Source of the DNA: Paenibacillus lemnae
Lineage (GTDB): Bacteria > Bacillota > Bacilli > Paenibacillales > Paenibacillaceae
Length of the DNA: 60,091 nt
NCBI RefSeq assembly: GCF_012933385.1
Contig: NZ_JABBPN010000030.1
Span: 1 to 60,091, forward strand
Direction: 5' to 3'
Part shown: piece after piece, positions 33,173 to 41,455 of the stretch
Numbering within the stretch: position 1 is the stretch's first letter
How the letters are laid out: every line of letters begins with the position of its first letter
Translations under genes and position numbers: made by a program
The notes under the pieces: generated by a model
Told to the model about the DNA's origin: nothing
Seen by the model: the letters and a program-made list of their open reading frames with translations, nothing else
Databases searched by the model: none

Positions 33173-33925
33173 TCAGGTCTGCTTCTTCATTAAAGCAATC
33201 ATTTGATTCCGCAGCCGATTAAAGACGATAGCCGCCTCCTCCCGGGTCAAGGGAGCACCCGGCCGGCTGCCGTCAAACAGGCCATTCGCTACGGCTTCAT
33301 CCCAAGCTGATGCTGCCCAGGGACTGACCACATTGATATCACGCCCCGGCTGTCCGGCCGGAGGATCTACCTTCTTGGGCTGCAAGCCCAGATGCTTACC
33401 TATTCCGGCTGCATGTCCCTGGATCAGCGCCGCAATCACTTCTGGCCGCTTCAGCCGCACTGCATCGGAAGATACGTCAACAAACAGATTTTCCGTCAGT
33501 ACTGCCGGCATGGCACTTTCCCGGACCATATGCAGGTTGGCCGCCTTTTGTCCCCGATCCGTCACCCCAAACGGCCGCAGGGCCGCCATGATTTCTGTGT
33601 GCAGGTGGTTCTGGAGCGTAACCGACTCTGCCCGGGGATTGGTGAACCGAAAGGATTCAAAGCCTCCTGCTCCGCCTCCTGCGTTACAGTGCACGGATAC
33701 CAGAATGTCAGCTCCGGCCCGGTTGGCTGCAGCTGTGCGCTGCGGCAGCTCCAGAAACACGTCCGTAGACCGGGAGAGCAGCACCTGTACGTCCTGGTAT
33801 TCGGCTTCCAATTTTGTTTTAATTCCGAGTGCAAGTGTAAGCACAACATCCTTCTCCTGCAGTCCGTTTCCGGCCGCTCCAGGATCCTTTCCTCCGTGGC
33901 CCGCGTCAATCCATACTTTTTTCAT
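33173..33925 (-). CDS. N-acetylmuramoyl-L-alanine amidase (endolysin-like)
   Basis: A 250-residue Amidase_3 zinc enzyme cutting the amide bond between muramic acid and the stem peptide. IDAGHGGKDPGA gives the first zinc histidine, SVHCNAG another, and LTENLFVD the catalytic glutamate. The last 60 residues (WAASAWDEAVANGLFDG, then LTREEAAIVFNRL) resemble an S-layer-homology/cell-wall-binding segment. There is no signal peptide, so release needs a holin, as for phage endolysins. The ATG at 33925 overlaps the holin stop (ATGA), and a GAGAGGGGA site precedes it. Confidence 0.9.
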   Translation of the reverse strand: MKKVWIDAGHGGKDPGAAGNGLQEKDVVLTLALGIKTKLEAEYQDVQVLLSRSTDVFLELPQRTAAANRAGADILVSVHCNAGGGAGGFESFRFTNPRAESVTLQNHLHTEIMAALRPFGVTDRGQKAANLHMVRESAMPAVLTENLFVDVSSDAVRLKRPEVIAALIQGHAAGIGKHLGLQPKKVDPPAGQPGRDINVVSPWAASAWDEAVANGLFDGSRPGAPLTREEAAIVFNRLRNQMIALMKKQT

Positions 33926-34191
33926 GAATCGTCCCCTCTCTTTCCAGCCTGCTTGACAGCCTGATGACCTAATACCGAAAATGCACCTGCCAGAATACCC
34001 TGGATGACCGAGCCTACATTCCAACCCAGCATCCACGACGTTAAGCCGATCGCAACCGCGATAATGATATATACAATGCTCCAGTCCGGTACCTTCGGTG
34101 TATTCTTCAAGATGTAGCCGATGACCCAGCAAGCAGATACGACCATAAGCAGCCGCGGATCAATCATTTCATAGATTACAGTCCACCCCAT
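33922..34191 (-). CDS. Phage-type holin
   Basis: An 89-residue protein with three hydrophobic stretches: LLMVVSACWVIGYIL, WSIVYIIIAVAIGLTSWML and SVIQGILAGAFSVLG, ending in a basic/acidic tail. The order and the PDWSIVYIII loop fit a family of small holins found beside amidases in Bacillota phages. It overlaps the amidase gene by four bases, the classic holin-endolysin coupling. The start at 34191 follows GGGGGGAGA; a longer frame to 34215 lacks this. No other phage gene is nearby. Confidence 0.85.
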   Translation of the reverse strand: MGWTVIYEMIDPRLLMVVSACWVIGYILKNTPKVPDWSIVYIIIAVAIGLTSWMLGWNVGSVIQGILAGAFSVLGHQAVKQAGKRGDDS

Positions 34192-34349
34192 TTCTCTCCC
34201 CCCTTGCTGCTGCATGTACTATTCTATTCGACACATCTTGCAGACGGTTGTGCGGTTGCAGGACAAAGCTTGAGAGGATTCGCGGAATCCACGGATAACG
34301 CAAACAGGCGCATCCTCCTGTTGTGGAGTCTGCGCCTTCCAAATTCAAG

Positions 34350-34814
34350 CTACGGTTTGCTCGATAGGACGTTATCAAGAAACTGTTCTGCATCGCTATT
34401 GAATTTCCAGCTGATCCCAAACTTATCGACCAGCATTCCAAAGCAGGATGACCATGGCGTATTACTTAATGGCATGATCACATGACCGCCCTCAGACAAA
34501 GCCTGAAAATATGCTCCCAATCGTTCCTTATCATCCATGACCAGACTGATCCATACATTATTTCCCTGCACGAGCTCGCCGGTTACCGACTTCATGGAAG
34601 GCAAAATGTCCGACATCATGATTTTTCCGCCTGCGAATGCAATGGAAGACTCCATGATCATATTCAGCTCATTATCTGGAAGTGGATAGGTAGGATCCTG
34701 CGGAATATCCCCAAATCTCACTTTTTTCACATCTGCTGCACGTAAAGCCTCCGAATAAAATCCAATCACTTGTTCTGCATGTCCATCAAAATTTAAATAG
34801 GCAATCGCTGACAT
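34350..34814 (-). CDS. VOC-family protein (PhnB-like)
   Basis: A 154-residue vicinal-oxygen-chelate fold protein beginning MSAIAYLNFDGHAEQVIGFY, with IMMSDILP, NVWISLVMDD and a closing WSSCFGMLVDKFGISWKFN. This is the PhnB/3-demethylubiquinone methyltransferase-like group, whose members bind small ligands or act as glyoxalase-type enzymes; the substrate is unknown. The start at 34814 is set by AAGGAGG. It is divergent from a WYL regulator, 103 bases apart, which probably controls it. A hairpin at 34308-34338 may mark the end of its transcript. Confidence 0.88.
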   Translation of the reverse strand: MSAIAYLNFDGHAEQVIGFYSEALRAADVKKVRFGDIPQDPTYPLPDNELNMIMESSIAFAGGKIMMSDILPSMKSVTGELVQGNNVWISLVMDDKERLGAYFQALSEGGHVIMPLSNTPWSSCFGMLVDKFGISWKFNSDAEQFLDNVLSSKP

Positions 34815-34917
34815 AAAACCTAACCTCCTTCGTGTTATAAATGAAGTATAATAAATAAACGGTGACATCTTATTGTCGTCATTTCATAACTGAAAATAAA
34901 TAAAAGAGGAAAATGAC

Positions 34918-35841
34918 ATGAATAAGATAGAGCGATTGATATGTATCATTATGATATTACTGAAAAAGGACATGGTTTCGGCAAATGAATTTGCGCAAAT
35001 GTTTCATGTATCCAAGAGAACGATTCTCCGTGATATGGAAACCTTGAGTTTATCCAACATTCCGATCTATGCGATCACCGGGGTTCATGGCGGTTATGGG
35101 ATTATGGAAGAATACAAGGTCGATAAGCGTCTGTTAAGCAGCTCTGATCTGGAGAACATCCTGACTGCGCTTGGCGGGCTGGAACAGCTTCTGGTTCCTG
35201 AAGAAATCGGGGTGACGATCAAAAAAATAGAAGCCATGGTAAGTCCATTGGCTCCGAAAAGTTCCATTCAATTATCTTTTTATGATTGGGAGGGCCGGTC
35301 TGAGATTCGTCAAACCTTGAAGACTTGCCAAGAGGCTATATTAAAGAGGAAATTGATCTCATTTCATTACATAGATAAAGAGGATACGGCGACAAAAAGA
35401 ACAGTCGAGCCATATCAGCTTCATTTCAGCGAGATGAGCTGGTATTTGAAAGGCTTCTGTTTAGCGCGTATGGGGTATCGAACGTTTAAACTATCCCGGA
35501 TCGACGACCTTACCATGAATGAACAAACATTTACCCCACGTGATGATGTATTGCAGCAAGCACAGCACGCAGGTTATCAGCCAGATCTGGTGACCGTCAA
35601 GGCCTTGATTTTTCCGGGCATCAAAGATCATTTCATTGAAAGATATGGACGAAAGAGCATTGAAGACTACAGCCCTGATTATTTACTAGCCACAATCCAT
35701 GTGCCGCAGAACAGTCACGGATTCCAATTTATAGCGAGATTCGGCACAAATCTGAAAATCGTAGACCCGAAAAGCTATGTGGAAGCATTTCGGGTCTACT
35801 TGAATCAAATGGTCGAGAATTATAGGAGCGACTTACAGTGA
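34918..35841 (+). CDS. WYL-domain transcriptional regulator (YafY type)
   Basis: A 307-residue regulator. N-terminal HTH_11 domain (residues 1-60, VSANEFAQMFHVSKRTILRD) binds DNA; the WYL domain (about 140-215) contains KLISFHYID and SWYLKGFCLARMGYRTFKLSRI; the last 80 residues form the WCX-type tail. Such proteins act as ligand-responsive repressors or activators. The codon use is more AT-rich than in the flanking genes. It faces the VOC gene divergently and ends one base from the convergent 200-residue gene. Confidence 0.9.
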   Translation: MNKIERLICIIMILLKKDMVSANEFAQMFHVSKRTILRDMETLSLSNIPIYAITGVHGGYGIMEEYKVDKRLLSSSDLENILTALGGLEQLLVPEEIGVTIKKIEAMVSPLAPKSSIQLSFYDWEGRSEIRQTLKTCQEAILKRKLISFHYIDKEDTATKRTVEPYQLHFSEMSWYLKGFCLARMGYRTFKLSRIDDLTMNEQTFTPRDDVLQQAQHAGYQPDLVTVKALIFPGIKDHFIERYGRKSIEDYSPDYLLATIHVPQNSHGFQFIARFGTNLKIVDPKSYVEAFRVYLNQMVENYRSDLQ

Positions 35842-35842
35842 C

Positions 35843-36445
35843 TTAATAGATTGATATATCTCCCACAGCCGTAACCTTGCCGTCTGATATTGCTGCTTTT
35901 AGCAAGTCTTCTTTAAACTGTTTTAAATACAACACGGCATCAAAGTCATCCGCATTTTGCTGGGCAGAGGCCGCTTCTTTCAATAGCTTATCCGCTAAAT
36001 TTTGCTTGGACAGCACATTTTGGTAGCGAGGCGGAGCAAGCTTCTCCCAGTGTTCTTCCTCTGTAACTCCATCTGCTTTCATTAATTTTTTATGAGTGTC
36101 CTGTACTTCTTTAGGCTGCTGACTTAATATTTCTCTGTATTTTTTGGCTTCCTGTCTTCCCTCTTCTAATGTTGCGGAAACACCTTCTCGCTGTGCTAAT
36201 TGTAAAAACAATTCTTCCCTAACCATATGTTTCAGAATCTCTGAGTCCGTCAGCGTTGAAGGTGTAATACTGTTTTGTTCTTTATAGTTCAAAAATTGAC
36301 TGTTTGTAATTTCACTTGAACCTACTTGAACCAATACTTCCTTCACAGCGTTATTGTTCATTTTGGTGTTCGTCGATATCATTCCTACAGTAAGAGCTCC
36401 TATCGCAACAATGACTGCAATCACTATTTTTTTGTTTATCCTCAT
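35843..36445 (-). CDS. SurA-N-like membrane-anchored protein
   Basis: A 200-residue protein with an N-terminal membrane anchor or signal (KKIVIAVIVAIGALTVGMIS), then a helical region of SurA/PrsA N-domain character (EVLVQVGSSEITNSQFLNYK, ILKHMVREELFLQLAQREGV). No parvulin-type isomerase domain follows, so it would be a chaperone-like export factor at most. TAGGAGGAG precedes the ATG at 36445. It is divergent from a DUF4352-type lipoprotein. Confidence 0.75.
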   Translation of the reverse strand: MRINKKIVIAVIVAIGALTVGMISTNTKMNNNAVKEVLVQVGSSEITNSQFLNYKEQNSITPSTLTDSEILKHMVREELFLQLAQREGVSATLEEGRQEAKKYREILSQQPKEVQDTHKKLMKADGVTEEEHWEKLAPPRYQNVLSKQNLADKLLKEAASAQQNADDFDAVLYLKQFKEDLLKAAISDGKVTAVGDISIY

Positions 36446-36567
36446 TGGCCACTCCTCCTATTTGCCGCCTGCTCTTATTACCACGATATACCTTGGATTA
36501 TAAAGGAAGTAGTAAAATATTGCTATTTTTGATAGTATGTTTCTACTTTGTTTTGAGGGGGATTACG

Positions 36568-37158
36568 TTGAAAAAAGGTTTGAAGTTAGGATTCGCAGCG
36601 ATATTGACTGTGCTGATGTTATCCGCATGTTCAGAGCAGACGGTGGTCAAGGAAGAGGCCAGCCCGGAAGTACAAGATAACATGGACAGCGGAGCTGAGG
36701 AGCCAACCGTTGTATCGGCCGACAAAGCGTCAGAAGACACGACTGAGGATACACCTAAAGAGGTGGTAACAGCCGCCAAAACGGGTGACACGCTGAACGT
36801 GGATGGTGTGAAAATTACCGTGGTTGATATCAACACGTTTGAGGGCCGTATTAATGAATACGACCCGCTGCAGGAGGACCATGCTGTAAAAATCAATGTG
36901 ATCGTAGACAATACGACAGCGGAAAGTGCTTTTGTAGATGCGATGAATTTCAAGCTGTTTGATAAAGACGGCTTTGAACTGAACGCTGCACTGCCCGGTG
37001 ATGAGGAGGCTTTGTCCTCAGACATTCCAGCCGGTAAAAAAACCAAAGGTGCGCTGTACTTTGATGTTCCCCAGCAAGAAGGGACATGGGAACTTCATTA
37101 TGAGAGCATGATGTCGATCGACGGTCAGCCCGCCGTTTGGGAAGTAGAACCGAAATAG
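36568..37158 (+). CDS. DUF4352-type lipoprotein
   Basis: A 196-residue lipoprotein from the TTG at 36568, behind GAGGGGGA; the frame extends upstream but that part has no site. The signal peptide ends LMLSAC with lipid cysteine at residue 21, then an acidic linker to about 75. The C-terminal domain (about 80-195) has an immunoglobulin-like pattern with VKINVIVDNTTAESAFVDA, DKDGFEL and an IPAGKKTKGALYFDV motif, as in DUF4352 proteins of Gram-positive cell surfaces. Role unknown. Confidence 0.83.
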   Translation: MKKGLKLGFAAILTVLMLSACSEQTVVKEEASPEVQDNMDSGAEEPTVVSADKASEDTTEDTPKEVVTAAKTGDTLNVDGVKITVVDINTFEGRINEYDPLQEDHAVKINVIVDNTTAESAFVDAMNFKLFDKDGFELNAALPGDEEALSSDIPAGKKTKGALYFDVPQQEGTWELHYESMMSIDGQPAVWEVEPK

Positions 37159-37163
37159 TACAT

Positions 37164-37225
37164 AACGCCCCTTGAAATAGACTGGCTGGGTTTCAGCATA
37201 TGTCCATTTAAGGGGTGTTTTTTTG
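37164..37225. terminator. Terminator after DUF4352-type lipoprotein gene
   Basis: Arms AACGCCCCTT and AAGGGGTGTT pair around a long loop and are followed by a run of T. Confidence 0.75.
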
Positions 37226-37242
37226 TGTGCACAATGCTTCCT

Positions 37243-37614
37243 CTATCCCTGTACGTCATGCCGGACCACTTCTTCTGCGGTTGCTAAAGATGGTCTGGAA
37301 AGCATGACATAGGTGGTAACCACCGTTACTTTCTCACCAACCTCAAGATCTTCATACAGCTCGGCATCTTCTATAAAATAAATTATAATCTCCTTCTCAT
37401 CATCACGACTGAACTCTGAAAAGGTGCCTGTATTAGCCTCTGACCGGGTGATGTCCTTCACAACCGTTATCGCAGATTTCTGGCTGCCGTTGAAATCCAT
37501 TTCATTCTTTTCGATGATATAATCCCCCGCCTCATCAGCGGGCTGACTGCATCCAAGCAAGGAGATGAGCAGCAGTGCCGCAAGAATCCATTTCAGCTTC
37601 GGCGTAGCGATCAT
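37243..37614 (-). CDS. DUF3221-type lipoprotein
   Basis: A 123-residue lipoprotein: basic start, hydrophobic core and lipobox LLGC (cysteine 22). The mature part carries IIYFIEDAELYEDLEVGEKV, typical of DUF3221 proteins of small OB-like fold. Its ATG overlaps the stop of the upstream thiamine-binding gene by ATGA, so the two are coupled despite no obvious functional link. Confidence 0.82.
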   Translation of the reverse strand: MIATPKLKWILAALLLISLLGCSQPADEAGDYIIEKNEMDFNGSQKSAITVVKDITRSEANTGTFSEFSRDDEKEIIIYFIEDAELYEDLEVGEKVTVVTTYVMLSRPSLATAEEVVRHDVQG

Positions 37615-37916
37615 CCTCCAAGCTTCTCCTGCACCGACTGCAGCTTCTGTTTGCTGGATCCTGCTTTATCGCGGCGGTCGTCGATTTTGACAGATGTGGA
37701 TACTCGCTTGGCTCCTGACAGAAAAGGTGCTTCGTGCAGAGCTGCAATCGCCCGCCATAGCGGAGTGAGCTCTCCTTCGATAATGGTGCTCATGGAGGTC
37801 AGTTCGTAGGAGATGCCCTCCTGCTGCTCCAGCACCCTCTGCATCTCTGCCACATAGCTGCTGAGACTTGTGGTTCCCGTACCGATCGGAATGACTGTGA
37901 TTTCGGCAATCGCCAT
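37611..37916 (-). CDS. MTH1187-family thiamine-binding protein (YqgV-like)
   Basis: A 101-residue protein starting MAIAEITVIPIGTGTTSLSS, with a middle YELTSMSTIIEGELTPLWRA and a late RVSTSVKIDDRRDK. This is the compact ferredoxin-like MTH1187/YkoF family, members of which bind thiamine or its hydroxymethylpyrimidine part. It is the first gene of a two-gene operon; GGGAGG precedes its ATG. Confidence 0.88.
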   Translation of the reverse strand: MAIAEITVIPIGTGTTSLSSYVAEMQRVLEQQEGISYELTSMSTIIEGELTPLWRAIAALHEAPFLSGAKRVSTSVKIDDRRDKAGSSKQKLQSVQEKLGG

Positions 37917-38172
37917 GATATGTGCCTCCCTTGTTTTAACGAAGATAGCTATATTTTAACAGTTCCTGCCACGATCTCAAAACATCCCCAAACCTCTCCC
38001 TCTTCTTCGCCAAAATAGCAATCTCTCATATAAGGTGAATCTCCTAATAAAGTGACGCATTTCGGCAGAATGTGAGGAATCCCACTCTCTTTTGTGAGTT
38101 TCCACATTGGCAGATTGTCTGCTCATTTGCTATAATTCATTTTGTGCCTTTTTTTCAGATTCTCGTTTACAG

Positions 38173-38219
38173 ATACAACATATTGGGTTAAATTAATTAT
38201 TACTAACCAAATATAGTGT
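38173..38219 (+). promoter_or_regulatory. Two candidate NrdR boxes upstream of nrdA
   Basis: ATACAACATATTGGGT (38173-38188) and TAACCAAATATAGTGT (38204-38219) resemble the NrdR box ACACWATATATWGTGT; the first matches 13 of 16 positions and the second is good in its right half. They start 31 bases apart, the usual three-turn spacing of paired NrdR sites. A weak promoter, TTTACA at 38166 and TAAATT at 38189, has box 1 between its elements. Confidence 0.65.
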
Positions 38220-38221
38220 AT

Positions 38222-38425
38222 ACAGGTGTCTTGATGATCCTGATGATCATCAGACTTAATAGGGAAGCATGGTGCAAATCCATCACGGTCCCGCCACTGT
38301 AAAGGGCTATAGGCGAGAGATTTCGCGATTTCTCCCCATCCCGGCTTTATGCCACTGAAGACTTAAATCTATATGTCTTTGGGAAGGCGCCGGCGATGTG
38401 CCCAAGTCAGGAGACCTGCCTGTAT
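38222..38425 (+). promoter_or_regulatory. Cobalamin riboswitch
   Basis: All landmarks are in order: GGGAAGCATGGTGCAAATCC then CACGGTCCCGCCACTGTAA, a variable hairpin, GCCACTG, GGGAAGGCGCC, and the closing AAGTCAGGAGACCTGCC. The aptamer binds adenosylcobalamin and normally lowers downstream expression. It sits 210 bases before nrdA with a terminator between. Confidence 0.95.
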
Positions 38426-38546
38426 GACCATACACCAATCCTACGGGGATATAGGAAGTGTTTACGAATGGCGTCTGTACATAAGCAGATCCTTTCGGCT
38501 AATAGCCGGATGTGATCCAAGGCATGTTTCACTCACAGCGCACAGT

Positions 38547-38592
38547 AACATTTTCGTCCCTTCCCCGGGAGGTACGCCGAAAATGTTTTTTT
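38547..38592 (+). terminator. Riboswitch-linked terminator in the nrdA leader
   Basis: AACATTTTCG and CGAAAATGTT pair perfectly around a 21-base loop, followed by T residues. Its place between aptamer and nrdA makes it the likely expression platform. Confidence 0.8.
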
Positions 38593-38634
38593 CATGTTTT
38601 TTTTAATTTTCCTCAGGAAGGTAGGGAATTATTT

Positions 38635-40968
38635 ATGCCTCAACTCGTAGTAAAACCCAATAACCGTCAGCTGGCTTTTGATGAAATCCGTCTCTCCGTC
38701 TATGCCGACCGTATTCTGAAAGAACTGGACATGCTCGATAAAGAAAGGCTTCTGCGCGGCGTACAATCCAAACTGCGCGGAGAGCAGGTCTCCGGTGAGG
38801 AGATCAGCAGCGCGTTCACCATGTCTGCCCTGGAACTGGTCACTAAGGAAGAGCCGAACTGGAAATTCGCAGCAGCCCGCTCCCTCCTGACGTCTCTCTA
38901 TAAAAAAGCGGCGACTCACCGCCGCTACAAAGCTTATCCTGAAGAGCCTTACGGTGCGCTGTATCCGCTCATCACCGAGCTTGTGCAAAAAGGCATCTAC
39001 CGCGAAGAACTTCTGACCAGCTACAGTAAAGCTCAGATCGAGGAGCTTGCCGATACGATTGACTATACGCGTGACCTGCTGTTTGACTACATTGGCCTGC
39101 TGACACTGGCAGAGCGCTACCTCGCTACTGATTTCGATGGACGCGTCATGGAGCTGCCGCAGGAGCGCTACATGGTGATTGCCATGTACCTTATGCATAA
39201 CGAACCTGAAGAAAAACGCCTGGATCTCGTAAAAGAAGCATACTGGGCGATGAGCAATCTATATATGACCGCAGCTACCCCAACCATGTCCAATGCCGGT
39301 AAAAAAGTGGCCGGACAGCTGTCCAGCTGCTTTATCGATACGGTCGACGACTCGCTGGAGGGCATATTCGACTCCAACACTGACGTAGCACGTCTGAGCA
39401 AAATGGGCGGCGGGATCGGCGTGTACCTCGGCAAAGTCCGGGCACGCGGCTCCGATATCCGCGGTCATAAGAATACCAGCTCCGGCGTCATCCCTTGGAT
39501 CCGCCAGCTGAACAACACGGCGGTCAGCGTCGATCAGCTGGGCACACGTAAAGGTGCGGTTGCCGTTTACCTGGACGTGTTCCATAAAGACATTCTCGCG
39601 TTCCTTGACCTGAAGCTGAACAACGGGGATGAGCGCATGAGAGCCCATGACGTGTTCCACGGCGTATGTCTGCCGGATCTGTTCATGGAAGCTGTTGAAG
39701 CACGCGATGAGTGGAGCCTCTTCTGCCCGCATGAAGTGAAGAAAGTGATGGGCTGGAAGAGTGAGGACGGACGTCCGCTGGGCCTTGAAGATTTCTATGA
39801 TGAGAAGCTGGGCGAAGGCCAGTTCCGTGACAAATATGCCGAAGCCGTAGCTCACCCGCTGCTGCCGCGCATCACGGTTCAAGCGATTGACATCATGAAG
39901 CGGATTATGAAATCCCAGCTGGAAACCGGTACACCGTACATGTTCTACCGTGACACCGTAAACCGGGCGAACCCGAACTCCGCACACGGCATGGTCTACT
40001 CGTCCAACCTGTGCACAGAGATTATGCAGAACCAGTCTCAAACCGTAGTGGAACAGGAAGAACTGGTGACCAAAGACGGTCAAACCCGGATCGTGATCTC
40101 CAAAATCCCTGGTGATTTTGTGGTCTGCAACCTGAACTCTATCCACCTGGCCCGTGCAGTTCCTGCCGGCGTGCTGGAGCGCCTTGTACCGATTCAGGTA
40201 CGTATGCTGGACAATGTCATCGACATTAACAATATTGAAGTGCTGCAGGCACAGTACACGAACAGCCAGTACCGCGCTGTCGGTCTCGGCACATTCGGAC
40301 TGCATCACCTGCTCGCCCTGGAAGGCATTCGCTGGGAGTCGGATGAGGCCGTAGCCTATAACGACAACCTGTATGAGCGCATCAACTACCTGCTGGTGAA
40401 ATCCAGTATGGAGCTGGCGAAGGAAAAAGGTCATTATCCGAAATTCAAGGGCTCCGACTGGGAAAGCGGCGAGTATTTCACCTTCCGCGGGTACACCGAC
40501 GGCGAGCATGAAGGCAAGTATGTGACGACCAGTCAGTGGCGTGAGCTGCAGCAGGAAGTTCAGCAGAACGGTGTCCGGAATGCATGGCTCTTCGCCATCG
40601 CGCCAAACGGCTCCACCTCGATCATTGCCGGCTCAACCGCCAGCATCGATCCGCTGTATGAGCTGCTGTCTTATGAAGAGAAAACGACTTACAAAATCGC
40701 CAACCCGGCTCCGGATCTGTCCGAGAAGACGATCTGGTACTACAAGACGGCATTCCTGATTGATCAGAACTGGTCCATCAAAATGGCCGCCGCCCGCCAG
40801 CGTCACGTCGACCAGGCTCAAAGCTTCAACCTGTACGTGCGTCCCGATATCCGGGCATCGGAATTCCTGGAGCTGCACCTGCACGCCTGGAAAGCCGGCA
40901 TCAAGTCCACGTATTATGTACGCAGCCGGGCCCTGACGATTGAAGAATGCGAGTCATGTGCAAGTTAA
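38635..40968 (+). CDS. nrdA: Ribonucleoside-diphosphate reductase, alpha subunit (class I)
   Basis: A 777-residue catalytic subunit reducing NDPs to dNDPs. An ATP-cone allosteric domain fills the first 100 residues. The active-site cysteine pair members appear in GQLSSCFIDT and in the FVVCNLNSIHL segment, the radical cysteine lies in SSNLCTEI (NxCxE), and the C-terminus has adjacent tyrosines in STYYVRSRAL plus CESC, the shuttle cysteines. The ATG at 38635 follows GGAAGG; a longer frame from 38512 runs through the riboswitch terminator and is not coding. Control is by the NrdR boxes and the cobalamin riboswitch; nrdB follows after 487 bases. Confidence 0.95.
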   Translation: MPQLVVKPNNRQLAFDEIRLSVYADRILKELDMLDKERLLRGVQSKLRGEQVSGEEISSAFTMSALELVTKEEPNWKFAAARSLLTSLYKKAATHRRYKAYPEEPYGALYPLITELVQKGIYREELLTSYSKAQIEELADTIDYTRDLLFDYIGLLTLAERYLATDFDGRVMELPQERYMVIAMYLMHNEPEEKRLDLVKEAYWAMSNLYMTAATPTMSNAGKKVAGQLSSCFIDTVDDSLEGIFDSNTDVARLSKMGGGIGVYLGKVRARGSDIRGHKNTSSGVIPWIRQLNNTAVSVDQLGTRKGAVAVYLDVFHKDILAFLDLKLNNGDERMRAHDVFHGVCLPDLFMEAVEARDEWSLFCPHEVKKVMGWKSEDGRPLGLEDFYDEKLGEGQFRDKYAEAVAHPLLPRITVQAIDIMKRIMKSQLETGTPYMFYRDTVNRANPNSAHGMVYSSNLCTEIMQNQSQTVVEQEELVTKDGQTRIVISKIPGDFVVCNLNSIHLARAVPAGVLERLVPIQVRMLDNVIDINNIEVLQAQYTNSQYRAVGLGTFGLHHLLALEGIRWESDEAVAYNDNLYERINYLLVKSSMELAKEKGHYPKFKGSDWESGEYFTFRGYTDGEHEGKYVTTSQWRELQQEVQQNGVRNAWLFAIAPNGSTSIIAGSTASIDPLYELLSYEEKTTYKIANPAPDLSEKTIWYYKTAFLIDQNWSIKMAAARQRHVDQAQSFNLYVRPDIRASEFLELHLHAWKAGIKSTYYVRSRALTIEECESCAS

Positions 40969-41001
40969 CCGAATCCCTAACCTTTTCGAATCCCTCCCAA
41001 A

Positions 41002-41042
41002 CCCTCCCTTTCCAAAGGGAGGGCCCCGAGGGCGCTGCCCTC
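41002..41042. repeat. Paired extragenic hairpins after nrdA
   Basis: CCCTCCCTTT/AAAGGGAGGG (41002-41023) is a perfect 10-bp stem with a 2-base loop, followed by GAGGGC/GCCCTC (41028-41042). No T run follows, so it is a poor terminator. The bases from 41043 to 41301 contain further short inverted repeats (AACTTC/GAAGTT near 41054-41082) and no convincing gene. The segment looks like a dispersed extragenic element. Confidence 0.6.
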
Positions 41043-41301
41043 TAGACACCCGGAACTTCAACCCGCGCAGGGCGGAAGTTTGGCTGAGGTACGGGGCTTG
41101 AGTGCTGGGATCGCTTTTCTCCCTTCGGGCACGCTTGATGTTTGTGCAGCCCGATGCGAAGCAAAAACGCGTTATCAGAGAAAACAGATTGTCACAAAAG
41201 GCATCGTTTGAATAAGCTAGAAAAAAAGCTGCGTAGGATAAGGATATCTAGTCGGAAGACGCCTTTGGGAACCCTTTGCAACCTCTTAATATACAATCCG
41301 G

Positions 41302-41432
41302 CAAAGGGTGGACAAGAGTGGCTGGAGAGTAGATATCCGTTCCCCCAAAGGGTGGACAAGAGCGGCTGGAGAATAGATATCCGTTCCCCATAGGATGAAC
41401 AAGAGTGGCTGGAGAATAGACATCCATCCCCT
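41302..41432 (+). repeat. Three 44-bp tandem repeats between nrdA and nrdB
   Basis: Units start at 41302, 41346 and about 41389. Each has GGRTGRACAAGAG, then GGCTGGAGARTAGA and a YATCCRTYCCCC end. Units 1 and 2 differ at only a couple of positions; unit 3 is more diverged. The array ends 24 bases before the nrdB start and its ribosome binding site. Confidence 0.9.
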
Positions 41433-41455
41433 AATATAGATTGCAAGGAGAGAAA

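Noticed and set aside
38373..38634. Plus-strand frames through the nrdA leader
   Set aside because: They read through the cobalamin aptamer and the terminator; the ribosome binding site and conserved protein start are at 38635.
41142..41393. 83-residue frame in the nrdA-nrdB gap
   Set aside because: It lies over tandem repeats, has no credible start site and no protein-like conservation pattern.
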